Assembly (NCBI RefSeq): GCF_018389385.1
Contig: NZ_CP062698.1
Coordinates: 3,227,501 to 3,291,500, forward strand
Length of the DNA stretch: 64,000 bases
Source of the DNA: Anthocerotibacter panamensis C109
GTDB taxonomy: Bacteria > Cyanobacteriota > Cyanobacteriia > Gloeobacterales > Anthocerotibacteraceae
Direction: 5' to 3'
Shown here: piece after piece, positions 26,101 through 36,007 of the stretch
Layout of the letters: the number at the start of each line of letters is the position of its first letter
Position numbering within the stretch: the first letter of the stretch is position 1
The notes under the pieces: generated by a model
Database searches by the model: none
What the model was told of the DNA's origin: nothing
What the model saw: the letters and a program-made list of their open reading frames with translations, nothing else
Made by a program: the position numbers and the translations under genes

Positions 26101-28320
26101 ATGCAGGATACGGTCCCAGAGTCTTTACGGACGCCCAGCGAAGACATTGAGCGCCTGATCCGCAATCAATACTCAGATCCCGCGCAACTCCTCGGGCCTC
26201 ATCTGCTCACGGACAGTGGGCGTTGGGCGGTACGCACCGTACAGCCCGGTGCGCAGGAGGTTTACCTTGTGGACTCCGAGCATGGCAAGGAATATCCGCT
26301 CATCAATGACACTCATCCCGATTTTTTTGAGACAGTCCTGAATCAGATCCCCTTTACCTACTACTTGCGGGTGGTGAATCGAGAGGGCCAAAGCCAAACT
26401 TTTCATGACCCTTACGCCTTTGAGCAACAGGTCATCAGCGACTTTGACCTGCATTTATTTGGCGAGGGGAACCACCACTATATTTATGAAAAACTAGGGG
26501 CGCACCCGCTGACCATGGGGGGGGTCCAAGGGGTCTATTTCGCGGTGTGGGCTCCCAACGCCCGCAATGTGAGCGTCATCGGTGACTTCAATCACTGGGA
26601 CGGACGGGCGCACCAGATGGTTGCGCTAAGTAATTCCGGGGTCTGGTCGCTCTTCATCCCCGGCATGGAGGTCGGGGCGATCTACAAGTTTGAGGTCAAA
26701 AATAGCCTCGGTCATATTTACGAAAAAGCCGATCCCTACGGCTTTCACCATGAAGTCCGCCCCCGCACGGGCTCGATTGTGGTGGACTTGGAGGGCTTCC
26801 CTTGGCGCGATGAGACGTGGCTTGCTCAACGGCAGAGCGGACAACCTCATCAGCAACCCATTGCTATCTACGAAGTCCATGTGGGCTCTTGGCGCAGGGT
26901 GGTAGAGCAGGCGAACCGCCCGCTGACCTACCGCGAACTGGCAAAATACCTGATTCCCTACGTCAAGGACATGGGGTTCACGCATATCGAGTTGATGCCC
27001 CTCACGGAATATCCCTTTGATGGCTCCTGGGGCTATCAGGTCACGGGCTACTTCGCGCCCACCTCCCGCTACGGCACCCCTCAAGACTTTATGTACTTTG
27101 TGGACCAATGTCATCTGGCGGGGATTGGGGTGATTCTCGACTGGGTGCCTGCTCACTTTCCTAAAGACGGTCATGGCCTCGCCTGCTTTGATGGAACGGC
27201 CCTCTACGAGTACGAAGACCCGCGTATCGGGGAACACCTGGGCTGGGGGACGTTGGTCTTTAATGTAGGGCGCAATCAGGTCCGCAACTTCCTCCTTGCA
27301 AGTGCCCTCTTCTGGTTTGATAAATTTCACCTTGATGGTATCCGGGTGGATGCAGTCGCCTCCATGCTCTACCGCAACTATGACCGCCCGGATGGCGCTT
27401 GGTTCACCAATCAGTACGGCGGTCGTGAGCACCTAGAAGCGATCGAGTTTCTCAAGCAGCTCAATACCGTTGTCTTTAATTACTATCCTGGAGCGCTCTC
27501 CATTGCGGAGGAGTCCACGGCTTGGCCGATGGTCTCTTGGCCGGTCTATACTGGGGGGCTGGGCTTCAACCTCAAGTGGAACATGGGCTGGATGCACGAC
27601 ACGCTGGCCTATTTCGCCACCGAGCCCGCCCTCAGGACTTATCACCACAACTTGATGACCTTCTCGATTACCTATGTGGCGTCGGAGAATTATGTGCTCG
27701 CCCTTTCCCACGACGAAGTAGTGCATCTGAAGGGCTCGCTCATCAACAAGATGCCGGGAGACCTGTGGCAAAAACTCGCCAATGTGCGCACCCTGCTTGG
27801 CTACATGTACGGTCATCCGGGGAAAAAGAGCCTCTTTATGGGGATGGAGCTGGGCCAATGGCGCGAATGGGACTTTGAGAATAGCCTGGACTGGCATGTC
27901 CTGGAGCAGCCCGGTCACCAACCGCTCCAACGCTATGTGGCGGACCTCAATGACCTCTATCGGGAGGAGCCCGCCCTGTGGGAGATGGATTACACCACGG
28001 GGGGCTTTCAGTGGATCGACTGCCACGACATCAGCAATAGCGTGGTCGCCTTTATCCGCACCGGCAAAAATGAACGGTTGATTTTTGTTTGTAATTTCAC
28101 GCCAAACTTCCACAGCAATTATCGTATTGGCGTACCGGAGCGGGGGTTTTATCAGGAATTGCTCAACAGCGACGCTGGAGAATATTGGGGCAGTGGGAAG
28201 GGCAACTTGGGGGGTAAGTGGAGCCAAGACATCTGCTGTCATCAATTGCCCTATTCTTTGGATTTAGCCATTCCTCCTTTGTCGGTGCTCATCCTCAAAA
28301 AGGCACCCGAAAGACCTTGA
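26101..28320 (+). CDS. glgB: 1,4-alpha-glucan branching enzyme
   Basis: A 739-residue GH13 enzyme that makes alpha-1,6 branches in glycogen. An N-terminal N1/CBM48 pair (about 1-240, with VWAPNARNVSVIGDFNHWDG) precedes the catalytic barrel. IDWVPAHFPKD appears here as LDWVPAHFPKDGHGL; DGIRVDAVASMLY carries the nucleophile Asp, SIAEESTAWP the acid Glu and LALSHDEVVH the transition-state His-Asp. The C-terminal beta domain ends VLILKKAP. The length is normal for type-1 branching enzymes. No other glg gene is adjacent. Confidence 0.97.
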   Translation: MQDTVPESLRTPSEDIERLIRNQYSDPAQLLGPHLLTDSGRWAVRTVQPGAQEVYLVDSEHGKEYPLINDTHPDFFETVLNQIPFTYYLRVVNREGQSQTFHDPYAFEQQVISDFDLHLFGEGNHHYIYEKLGAHPLTMGGVQGVYFAVWAPNARNVSVIGDFNHWDGRAHQMVALSNSGVWSLFIPGMEVGAIYKFEVKNSLGHIYEKADPYGFHHEVRPRTGSIVVDLEGFPWRDETWLAQRQSGQPHQQPIAIYEVHVGSWRRVVEQANRPLTYRELAKYLIPYVKDMGFTHIELMPLTEYPFDGSWGYQVTGYFAPTSRYGTPQDFMYFVDQCHLAGIGVILDWVPAHFPKDGHGLACFDGTALYEYEDPRIGEHLGWGTLVFNVGRNQVRNFLLASALFWFDKFHLDGIRVDAVASMLYRNYDRPDGAWFTNQYGGREHLEAIEFLKQLNTVVFNYYPGALSIAEESTAWPMVSWPVYTGGLGFNLKWNMGWMHDTLAYFATEPALRTYHHNLMTFSITYVASENYVLALSHDEVVHLKGSLINKMPGDLWQKLANVRTLLGYMYGHPGKKSLFMGMELGQWREWDFENSLDWHVLEQPGHQPLQRYVADLNDLYREEPALWEMDYTTGGFQWIDCHDISNSVVAFIRTGKNERLIFVCNFTPNFHSNYRIGVPERGFYQELLNSDAGEYWGSGKGNLGGKWSQDICCHQLPYSLDLAIPPLSVLILKKAPERP

Positions 28321-28487
28321 TTTCTTGTGCACGCTGACAATTCAGACCCAAGGAGGGTATAGACTACATACTACATAGAGCAAGCCCTGGACTCCCTGAG
28401 TAGCCTAGACGTCTTTTGAATCAAAAAGGAGAAGGGTGGCTGCGCTACCCGTTGAACGGATTCATACCCATGTCTCAGGAGCCATCC

Positions 28488-29174
28488 ATGACCCTCCAAC
28501 AACGTGCATCGCACAAATACAACTTGGAGATCTTCCAAAAGCTCTCCGCCGATGCGACCGAGAAAGTCACCAACACGATGACAGAACGCGCCTATGAGAC
28601 AGGTCATACCGTGCTGTTTCAAAATGATTGGGGACAGTCGGTCTATTTCATCCTCGAGGGCTGGGTGAAGATCCGCATGTTTCGCAGCGACGGTCATGAG
28701 GTTACGCTCAACATCCTAGGCCCTGACGAAATTGTAGGGGAGATGGCAGCTTTGGATCAGTCGCCGCGCTCGACGGACGTGATTGCGCTGACTGCGATCC
28801 GCCTGGGCATCCTCCCCCGTGAAGTCTATATACACCTGTTGAACCACGAGCCGCAGTTCAGCCAAAACCTGCTCATCGTCATGTCGCGCCGCCTGCGTCA
28901 GGCCAATCAGCGTTTGATGGTCCGCGAATCCAACAGTGAGTGCCGTCTGGTCGATGCCCTGCTCTTTATTGCCGAGGGGCAGGGGCGCACAAGCCGCGAC
29001 GGGGTAACCATCCCTGCCTTCCCTCACCGCGAACTGGCCGCCCTCAGCGGTTTGGCCCGTGAGACCGTGACGCGCATCCTCTCAGGGCTGGAGAGCCGGG
29101 GTCTGATCGAGAAGGCGGGTAAACAGTTGCGCTTCCCGAGCCTGGATAATTTGGAAAAGCTGTTGGGGCTATAG
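28488..29174 (+). CDS. CRP/FNR-family transcription regulator
   Basis: A 228-residue regulator with an N-terminal cyclic-nucleotide-binding barrel (about 15-130) and a C-terminal winged helix (about 160-225; FPHRELAALSGLARETVTRIL). The phosphate-binding cassette reads GEMAALDQSPRSTDV, keeping the Glu and the Arg-Ser pair needed for cAMP, so a cAMP-responsive SyCRP1-like role is possible. There is no N-terminal Cys set for an iron-sulfur cluster. ATG 28488 has AGGAG 7 bases upstream; longer in-frame starts at 28470 and 28416 look worse. The leader holds a small GGTGGC/GCTACC hairpin (28435-28449). Confidence 0.88.
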   Translation: MTLQQRASHKYNLEIFQKLSADATEKVTNTMTERAYETGHTVLFQNDWGQSVYFILEGWVKIRMFRSDGHEVTLNILGPDEIVGEMAALDQSPRSTDVIALTAIRLGILPREVYIHLLNHEPQFSQNLLIVMSRRLRQANQRLMVRESNSECRLVDALLFIAEGQGRTSRDGVTIPAFPHRELAALSGLARETVTRILSGLESRGLIEKAGKQLRFPSLDNLEKLLGL

Positions 29175-29351
29175 TTCTTATCAAAACTGCCGTCTGGTTA
29201 GGAGCCAGGACACGGATGGGTAAGCTAACGGGAAGTCCAGCCTGCGCGCATAAAAAAACTTGAACCAGTAAAGACTGTTCGTATCAGTACAATGATGTGC
29301 TATCAATGGAGCAATAGCTGATGCAGGTCCGATATTGATCGAGGTTTTGCC

Positions 29352-30122
29352 ATGAACAGGTTCCCGAGTGTATTCCTGAGTCACGGTTCACCGATGCTGG
29401 CGGTGACGCCCGGTCCCGCCCACACTTTTTTAAGGCAGTGGAGCGCTACGTGGAGCCAGCCGCGTGCTATTCTCTGCATTTCCGCCCACTGGGAAACTTT
29501 GCACCCCACGGTCACAACCAGCCCGCAACCAGCGACCATTCATGATTTTGGGGGGTTTGCGCGGCTGCTCTACGAGATCCAGTACCTAGCTCCTGGAGAC
29601 CCTGGACTCGCCCAAGAAGTAGTAGCGTTACTCCAGATGAGTGGTTTTGCCGGTTTTACCCATAGTCAGCGGGGGCTTGACCATGGAGCCTGGGTTCCGC
29701 TGCGGTTGATGTATCCCGAGGCTCAGGTGCCGGTGGTCCAACTTTCGATCCAGACCGCCCTCGGCCCCCAGCACCATCTAGCGCTTGGGCAGGCACTCGC
29801 CCCCTTACGCGAAACGGGCGTCTTGCTCTTGGCGAGTGGGAGTCTCACCCACAACTTGGCCCATATCCATCCCGATCCCCTGGCTGTGCCCCAGGATTGG
29901 GTCCTGGAATTTGATCACTGGCTGGCTAAAGCTCTGGTCGAGGGCAGAACCGAGGACTTGTTGGACTATCGCCGCCGTGCTCCTTTTGCTGCGGTCAACC
30001 ATCCGACCGAAGAGCATCTGCTGCCGCTGTTTGTCGCTTTGGGCGCGGGGGGATCGCCTGTCCTCCTCCACAGCAGCTATTCCCACAGTAGTCTCAGCAT
30101 GGGGGCATGGGCTTTTTCGTGA
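29352..30122 (+). CDS. class III extradiol dioxygenase of the DODA/LigB type
   Basis: A 256-residue non-haem metal dioxygenase. Candidate metal ligands are His11 (LSHGSPM), His46 (SAHWET) and the LDHGAWVPL block (His111); a further conserved His is in SGSLTHNL. Enzymes of this family open catechol rings, and plant and bacterial members convert DOPA to betalamic acid or muscaflavin. The natural substrate in bacteria is mostly unknown, so 4,5-DOPA dioxygenase is a family name, not a proven role. The next gene starts 28 bp downstream on the same strand. Confidence 0.88.
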   Translation: MNRFPSVFLSHGSPMLAVTPGPAHTFLRQWSATWSQPRAILCISAHWETLHPTVTTSPQPATIHDFGGFARLLYEIQYLAPGDPGLAQEVVALLQMSGFAGFTHSQRGLDHGAWVPLRLMYPEAQVPVVQLSIQTALGPQHHLALGQALAPLRETGVLLLASGSLTHNLAHIHPDPLAVPQDWVLEFDHWLAKALVEGRTEDLLDYRRRAPFAAVNHPTEEHLLPLFVALGAGGSPVLLHSSYSHSSLSMGAWAFS

Positions 30123-30150
30123 GCGTCGTTAAGATCGAGGCAGTGTTTGG

Positions 30151-30861
30151 GTGTACGTGCCGGTGACTGGGATCGCCATTGTCATCCCTACCTATCAGGA
30201 GTGCCGCTCTATCGTGCCTTGTCTACGAGCACTGGCGGAGCAGGAGGGGGCGTTTGAAGTCTTTATTGCGGACGGGGGCTCGACGGATGGCACCCTAGAA
30301 CAGGTCGTGGGGGTGCGTGTTTCCTATCCGCTCGCCTGGGGGGTGGCCCCTGAACGGGGGCGTAGCGCTCAGATGAACTGGGGCGCCCAACAGACTACAG
30401 CAGATATCTTGCTGTTTTTGCACGCTGATACCCGTCTGGCTCCCGGTGCCCTGGCTCTGCTCCAGACTACGCTTCAGCAGGATGGGTGGGTGGGTGGGCG
30501 CTTTGATGTGCGGTTGGATAGCGAGCAGTGGCCGTATCTCTTTATTGCCTGGGCCATCAATCAGCGCTCCCGATTGGCCCGACGCTTCACGGGTGACATG
30601 GGCATTTTTGTGCGCAGGACCCTCTTCGAGAAATTGGGCGGCTTCCCTCCACAGCCCTTGATGGAGGACCTAGAATTCTCGGCACAGCTCTATCGTATGG
30701 GGGCGGTGGCTTGCCTTGCGCTCCCGGTCACCACGAGCGCCCGCCGTTGGCACAAGGGGGGACTCCTGCGGACGTTTCTGCTGATGCAAGTCCTGCGCAC
30801 CGCCTATGCTTTGGGCGTGGACCCGGAAACCCTCCACCGCTGGTACCATGATATTCGCTAA
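30151..30861 (+). CDS. family 2 glycosyltransferase, TIGR04283-like
   Basis: A 236-residue GT2 enzyme with IAIVIPTYQECRSI, VFIADGGSTDGTL, LLFLHADTRL (DXD-like) and a C-terminal GDMGIFVRR...GGFPPQPLMEDLEF block. This is the subfamily called 'transferase 2, rSAM/selenodomain-associated', common in cyanobacteria. The acceptor is unknown. There are no membrane segments. The start is GTG; I see no better one. It probably forms a small operon with the dioxygenase gene before it and perhaps with fmt behind it. Confidence 0.82.
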   Translation: MYVPVTGIAIVIPTYQECRSIVPCLRALAEQEGAFEVFIADGGSTDGTLEQVVGVRVSYPLAWGVAPERGRSAQMNWGAQQTTADILLFLHADTRLAPGALALLQTTLQQDGWVGGRFDVRLDSEQWPYLFIAWAINQRSRLARRFTGDMGIFVRRTLFEKLGGFPPQPLMEDLEFSAQLYRMGAVACLALPVTTSARRWHKGGLLRTFLLMQVLRTAYALGVDPETLHRWYHDIR

Positions 30862-30931
30862 GGGTACGGGCTGGTTTGGGGAATGGATCGGGGAATAGAT
30901 AAAAGTTGGGGTTCGTGGCAAGGTAGAGAAC

Positions 30932-31852
30932 ATGAATGTCGTCTTTTTTGGTACCCCAGAATTTGCGGTCCCCACGCTCCAAAAACTCCTCACGGCTACT
31001 ACGGTGCAGGCGGTCGTCACGCAACCTGACCGCCCCGCCGGACGGGGCGGTAAGCTCACCTCGCCCCCGGTAAAAGTTTTGGCCCAACAGCATGGGCTGC
31101 CTGTCTACCAACCGGAACGCCTGCGGCGCGACGAGACCGTACTTGCGGCTTTGGAAGCTTTGGGCGCGGACTTTTTTGTCGTTGTGGCCTATGGACAGAT
31201 TTTGAGTAAGCGGGTTTTGGCGATGCCCCGCAAGGGTTGTATCAATGTCCACGGCTCGCTCTTGCCCCAATACCGAGGAGCCGCCCCCGTCCAATGGGCC
31301 ATCTACCACGGCGAAACGGTCACCGGCATCACGACGATGCTCATGGATGCCGGTTTAGACACCGGACCGATGCTCCTCAAAAAAACGCTACCTATTCCAG
31401 ACTCCGCTACCAGTGACGACTTGCTGGAAGAACTCGCCATCCTCGGCGCAGACCTACTCCTCGAAACCCTACGCAGCTTCGAGCGCATCACCCCCGAACC
31501 CCAAGACGACCGCCAAAGTACCTACGCCCCGCTCATCCTGCCCGAGCATGTGAAGATTGACTGGAGTCGGCCCGCTCCTGCCCTCCACAATCAAATACGC
31601 GCCTTTTATCCGCAAGTCTGGACCGGGCACCGGGGTCAACGCCTGAAGATCCTCGCCACTCAGGTTTTGTCGACGACCTGCGGGCAACCGCCGGGGACTA
31701 TTACCGGACTCCTCCGCCAGCAAGGTTTGCAGGTGAGCACCGGGGCGGGCGAACTGCTCATCACCCAAGTCCAACCTCCAGGGAAACGGGTGCAATCAGC
31801 TTGGGACTACGTGAATGGGGCGCGCGTACAGATTGCAGAGCAGTTGGAATAG
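30932..31852 (+). CDS. fmt: methionyl-tRNA formyltransferase
   Basis: A 306-residue enzyme that formylates initiator Met-tRNA with 10-formyl-THF. The N-terminal formyltransferase domain shows [47 protein letters not shown] (Asn, His) and [17 protein letters not shown]. The C-terminal OB-like domain follows from about 205. The gene for peptide deformylase is not nearby. It is convergent with the GT4 gene. Confidence 0.96.
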   Translation: MNVVFFGTPEFAVPTLQKLLTATTVQAVVTQPDRPAGRGGKLTSPPVKVLAQQHGLPVYQPERLRRDETVLAALEALGADFFVVVAYGQILSKRVLAMPRKGCINVHGSLLPQYRGAAPVQWAIYHGETVTGITTMLMDAGLDTGPMLLKKTLPIPDSATSDDLLEELAILGADLLLETLRSFERITPEPQDDRQSTYAPLILPEHVKIDWSRPAPALHNQIRAFYPQVWTGHRGQRLKILATQVLSTTCGQPPGTITGLLRQQGLQVSTGAGELLITQVQPPGKRVQSAWDYVNGARVQIAEQLE

Positions 31853-31863
31853 CAGTAGCAGAT

Positions 31864-31882
31864 CTGAGCTACTTGTGCTCAG
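31864..31882. terminator. hairpin between fmt and the convergent GT4 gene
   Basis: CTGAGC and GCTCAG form a perfect 6-bp stem with a 7-base loop between two convergent genes. It lacks a long T run on either side, so it would be a weak terminator at best. Confidence 0.35.
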
Positions 31883-33006
31883 AAATCATAGGCCGCTGTC
31901 GCCATGGTGGGATGCAGCATATGCTCATAGGTTTTGATCAGATGGGCGATGTTGTCCTTGAGGGTATAGGACTGGAGCACCCGTTGCCGCGCTTTCTGAC
32001 CGAGCATGGCCCCGAATTCGGGATGCTCTACAAGGACCGGGAGGATGGTACGCAATTGCGCCGTCACCTGATGGGGCTCCAGCAAGACGCCTGCCCCTTT
32101 GAGCACTTCTCCGTCCGCCCCGACATCTGTCGCCACACAGGCCATCCCACAGGCCATACTCTCTAGGAGCGCCAGGGAGAGCCCTTCTACCCGCGAAGGC
32201 AGGATAAACGCGTCCGCCCCCCGCAGGATCTCGATGCGCCGCTCTTCGCTAGACACAAAGCCCTGCCAGAGAATCCCCATCTCTCGGGTGTAGAGGCTCT
32301 GGAGGGTCGGGCGCAAGGTGCCATCGCCCAAAATGACAAGCTTGACTTGAGGACCGAAGTCCAGTTGTTGCCAAGCTTTGAGCAGGGCTTCTACGTTCTT
32401 TTCGGGGGCAAGGCGACCCATGTAGACGAAGAGGCGCTCAGCGCGCAACTGTTTCTTGATATCCGAGAAGCCGGGGGAGTATTTCTCGGTGTCCACTCCA
32501 TTGGGGATGACGACGGTCCGGGTGCGCGGTACATTGAGGCGGGCTAGGATCTCGCGCTGTAGCTCTGAGAAGACGATGACCCGGTTGTAGAGGGCGAGGC
32601 AGGGCGCATAAAACTGATACATAAAGTACTGGGTATTGGCCGTGATATTGCGCCGTCTGCGGTCAAAAGCTGGGTGGAAGGTCGCCACCAAGGGCAGCCC
32701 CAACTCCTGACAGATCTCCGGCAGAACAAAATCCAATGGCGAGAGGGTCAAAGAGGCGTGTACGACATCCGGGCGCAGTTCCCTGAGCGAGTCTGTCAGG
32801 GATTTACGGGCTGAGAGCGAGGGAATGGTATAGACCTGAGAGCGGTAAAGATAGGGGAGGACGACTTCGGTCTCGGACTCTTCTTCCTGAGCAAAATGCA
32901 AGAGCGTGACCCGATGCCCTAAAGCAATCAGGCTGTTGGTGACTTCCCTGGTATAGGTGACATTACCGCAGAAGGGTGCTTTTTTACCAAGCCACGCAAT
33001 ATGCAT
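31879..33006 (-). CDS. GT4 glycosyltransferase, cyanobacterial MHIAWLGKK type
   Basis: A 375-residue GT-B enzyme. It begins MHIAWLGKKAPFCGNVTY, with GGAG four bases upstream of ATG 33006; an earlier ATG at 33030 is in frame but less likely. The N-half contains DVVHASLTLSPLDF and VATFHPAFDRRRR. The C-half has FVYMGRLAPEKNVEALL, LVILGDGTL and EGLSLALLESMACGM, the EX7E signature of GT4. The overall pattern matches, from memory, the cyanobacterial digalactosyldiacylglycerol synthase DgdA (a GT4 enzyme), which would make it a thylakoid-lipid enzyme. That identification is tentative, so no symbol is given. Confidence 0.82.
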   Translation of the reverse strand: MHIAWLGKKAPFCGNVTYTREVTNSLIALGHRVTLLHFAQEEESETEVVLPYLYRSQVYTIPSLSARKSLTDSLRELRPDVVHASLTLSPLDFVLPEICQELGLPLVATFHPAFDRRRRNITANTQYFMYQFYAPCLALYNRVIVFSELQREILARLNVPRTRTVVIPNGVDTEKYSPGFSDIKKQLRAERLFVYMGRLAPEKNVEALLKAWQQLDFGPQVKLVILGDGTLRPTLQSLYTREMGILWQGFVSSEERRIEILRGADAFILPSRVEGLSLALLESMACGMACVATDVGADGEVLKGAGVLLEPHQVTAQLRTILPVLVEHPEFGAMLGQKARQRVLQSYTLKDNIAHLIKTYEHMLHPTMATAAYDF

Positions 33007-33075
33007 GCTACTCCACAGTGTACTTTTCATAACTTTACAATAACCTTTTACCCGACGCTATTGGCGCAGCCAGAT

Positions 33076-33720
33076 CTAGCCCTGCTCTAGGATATCGTGG
33101 GGTGGCAACCGCAGCACGAGCTGTGCACACAAGTCCTCAAACACCGCCGGTATGGTCTGATTGGCATCTATGCGCACCACGCGCTGAGGTTCGGTGCGCC
33201 ACAGGTGCTCAAAGCCCGCGCGTACCCGCTCATGAAACGCCAAGCTGTCCTGCTCCATCCGGTCAAGGGCTCTGAGCCGCCCCGCCCGTTCTCGTCCTAG
33301 CGCCGGGTCTACGTCTAGCCAAAGGGTCAAATCGGGCATCAGCCCCCCTGTAGCAAGAGCATTGATAGTCTGCAATTCATCCAAGTCCAAGCCCCGCCCC
33401 CATCCCTGATAGGCGACCGTCGAGTCTACATAGCGGTCACATAGCGCAATATCGCCACGCTCCAAAGCTGGTTTGAGCACCTGTGCCACATGTTGTGCCC
33501 GGTCCGCAGCAAAAAGTAACAGCTCTGCGGTAGGTGCCATCGGCTCTTCAGCCCTTGCTAGCAAGAACTGCCGGACCTGCTTGCCCAAGGCTGTCCCTCC
33601 CGGCTCCCGTGTCAGCACTACTGAAAAACCCTGTTCTTTTAGCCAGTGGTGCACTTGCTGGATCTGTGTGGACTTGCCTGCCCCTTCCCCGCCCTCAAAG
33701 GTAATGAACATCGATACCAC
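33076..33720 (-). CDS. tmk: thymidylate kinase
   Basis: A dTMP kinase of 214 residues (GTG start) or 219 (ATG 33735). The P-loop is FEGGEGAGKSTQ, the DR motif is in LCDRYVDSTVAYQG, and LTREPGG is the substrate-binding block; the lid carries several Arg (LGRERAGRLRALDR). It makes dTDP for DNA synthesis. I prefer GTG 33720 because GGAG lies exactly six bases upstream; ATG 33711 (MFITFEGG) is the other reasonable start. It is on the same strand as the GT4 gene 69 bp downstream. Confidence 0.95.
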   Translation of the reverse strand: MVSMFITFEGGEGAGKSTQIQQVHHWLKEQGFSVVLTREPGGTALGKQVRQFLLARAEEPMAPTAELLLFAADRAQHVAQVLKPALERGDIALCDRYVDSTVAYQGWGRGLDLDELQTINALATGGLMPDLTLWLDVDPALGRERAGRLRALDRMEQDSLAFHERVRAGFEHLWRTEPQRVVRIDANQTIPAVFEDLCAQLVLRLPPHDILEQG

Positions 33721-33858
33721 ATGATTCTCCATCATGCCTCAAGGCCCCTGCGCGAAACAGCTTTACTGGCTGCGTTGTGCAGTTCCCTAGTATACAGAGG
33801 TACAGGCTTTAAATTTCAGACCAAGCAACGCTTTCAGCGTCAAGCTTGCACCCGCTTT

Positions 33859-35916
33859 CTACCCAAGAGATGGCTCTGCGGGCTCCTGCCCCAAGAGGCG
33901 CTGGCGCAGTTTTTTGATCTCGTCGCGGTACTGGGCGGCTTTTTCGAAGTTGAGCTTTTTGGCCTCTTCTTTCATCTGGGATTCTAACTGCGCAATCAAC
34001 TCAGGCAGGTTGTCGAGTGGGACTTCTGTGCTCTGGGCAACGGCAGTTTCCAATTCCTGTTGATTTAATTTGCGCGAAATGGCGAGGAATTCCAGGATGC
34101 TGTTGTCCACTTTTTGGGCGACATTGCGCGGGGTGATGCCGTGCAGGGTGTTGTACTCGATCTGTTTTTGGCGGCGGCGGTTGGTTTCGCTGATTGCCCG
34201 CTCCATCGAGTCGGTCATGCGTTCTGCGTACATGATCACCTGCCCGCGGACGTTTCGGGCAGCCCGTCCAATCGTCTGGATCAAAGAGCGCTCCGCCCTG
34301 AGAAAACCTTCTTTGTCCGCATCGAGGATGGCGACTAGCGACACTTCGGGCAGGTCTAGCCCTTCGCGCAATAGGTTTACCCCAATCAGCACATCAAAGG
34401 CTCCTTGGCGCAAGGCCTGGAGGATCTCAATGCGTTCGATAGCCTGGATATCCGAGTGTAGGTACCGGACCTGAATGGCTCGCTCCTGGAAATATTCGGT
34501 CAGGTCTTCAGCCATGCGTTTGGTGAGCGTGGTGATGAGGACGCGCTCATGGCGGTTGACCCGGTCTTTGATCTCGTGGAGGAGGTCATCCACTTGCCCC
34601 TCGACCGGACGGACCATCACTTCGGGGTCGAGGACACCTGTAGGACGGATCACCTGTTCCGCCACATGCCCCCCGATGACGCGCTTCTCATCGTTGTAGA
34701 TGACTTGAGAGAGGTCTAACTCCCAAGCTCCGGGAGTAGCCGAGACAAAGACCGCCTGACGTGCTTTTTCCCAAAACTCAACAGCTTTGAGGGGGCGGTT
34801 ATCGGCGGCGGAGGGCAGCCGGAAACCATGGTCGATGAGGACTTTTTTGCGGGCTTGGTCTCCGTTGTACATCCCCCGGATCTGCGGGACCGTGACGTGG
34901 GATTCATCGACGAGCAACAGCCAATCCTCCGGGAAATAATCAATGAGGCAGGAGGGTGGAGAGCCGGCTTCACGCCCGACCAAGTGCCTGGAGTAGTTCT
35001 CCACGCCGTTGCAGTAGCCCACTTCGCGCAGCATCTCCAGATCGTAGCGGGTGCGTTGGGCGATGCGCTGGGCTTCTAGGAGTTTCCCCTGTTGCTCAAA
35101 ATAGAGGACTTGTTCTCTCAGTTCGGCCTCAATGGCGTTGCAGGCGCGTTCTAACTGGTCTTTGGGGGTGACGAAGTGTTTGGCGGGATAGATATTTAGG
35201 CTCCCGACACTGGTGAGGCTCTGCCCTGTGACCGGGTCGCACCAACGGATGGCTTCGATCTCGTCTCCAAACAGTTCGATGCGAATAAAGCGGTCTTCGT
35301 AGGCCGGACCCACCTCGATCACATCTCCACGCACCCGAAATTTGCCCCGGCTCAGTTCGGTATCATTGCGGTCATATTGGATATTGACCAAGGCCCGCAG
35401 CAGGTCACGCTGGTCGAGGCTCTGACCGACGTGTAGGCCAATGGCTGCTTCCAAATATTCCTCCGGCATCCCCAAACCATAGATACAGGAGATCGAGGCC
35501 ACCACGATCACATCGCGCCGCTCAAAAAGAGAACGGGTGGCAGAGTGGCGCAGCATATCGATTTCTTCGTTGATGGCGGCGGATTTTTCGATATAGGTGT
35601 CGGTGCGCGGAATATAGGCTTCAGGCTGGTAGTAGTCGTAGTAGCTCACAAAATATTCGACAGCATTCTCAGGGAAAAACCGCCGGAATTCATTGCATAA
35701 CTGGGCCGCGAGGGTCTTGTTGTGGGCGAGGACAAGCGTGGGCCTACCCGCATTGGCGATGACATGGGACATCGTGAAGGTTTTGCCGGTGCCGGTGGCC
35801 CCCAACAGGGTCTGGTAAGGAGTGCCCGCCTGGATGCCATGGGTCAGTTGGGCAATGGCTTGGGGCTGATCGCCTTGGGGGGTGAAGGGAGAAACAACTT
35901 TATAGGGTGCGCCCAT
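33859..35916 (-). CDS. uvrB: excinuclease ABC subunit B
   Basis: A 685-residue DNA-damage-verifying helicase of nucleotide excision repair. Walker A is [12 protein letters not shown] near residue 40, and the beta-hairpin region with [12 protein letters not shown] follows. LLVDESHVT is the Walker B block, [13 protein letters not shown] and QTIGRAARN are motifs V and VI, and a UVR domain closes the C-terminus ([22 protein letters not shown] in parts). The length is typical. The gene stands alone; uvrA and uvrC are not in view. Confidence 0.97.
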   Translation of the reverse strand: MGAPYKVVSPFTPQGDQPQAIAQLTHGIQAGTPYQTLLGATGTGKTFTMSHVIANAGRPTLVLAHNKTLAAQLCNEFRRFFPENAVEYFVSYYDYYQPEAYIPRTDTYIEKSAAINEEIDMLRHSATRSLFERRDVIVVASISCIYGLGMPEEYLEAAIGLHVGQSLDQRDLLRALVNIQYDRNDTELSRGKFRVRGDVIEVGPAYEDRFIRIELFGDEIEAIRWCDPVTGQSLTSVGSLNIYPAKHFVTPKDQLERACNAIEAELREQVLYFEQQGKLLEAQRIAQRTRYDLEMLREVGYCNGVENYSRHLVGREAGSPPSCLIDYFPEDWLLLVDESHVTVPQIRGMYNGDQARKKVLIDHGFRLPSAADNRPLKAVEFWEKARQAVFVSATPGAWELDLSQVIYNDEKRVIGGHVAEQVIRPTGVLDPEVMVRPVEGQVDDLLHEIKDRVNRHERVLITTLTKRMAEDLTEYFQERAIQVRYLHSDIQAIERIEILQALRQGAFDVLIGVNLLREGLDLPEVSLVAILDADKEGFLRAERSLIQTIGRAARNVRGQVIMYAERMTDSMERAISETNRRRQKQIEYNTLHGITPRNVAQKVDNSILEFLAISRKLNQQELETAVAQSTEVPLDNLPELIAQLESQMKEEAKKLNFEKAAQYRDEIKKLRQRLLGQEPAEPSLG

Positions 35917-36007
35917 AGAAGTTTGTGTTTCGAGATGGAGCCTTCTATTGTAACCCTCCGCTCTGGGAGCCCTGGTTTTTAGACGGACGCTACATGACCT
36001 GCTCGGG

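Noticed and set aside
26626-28245. Two long open frames antisense to glgB
   Set aside because: They are opposite a clearly conserved branching enzyme and have no recognisable domain; typical shadows of GC-rich coding.
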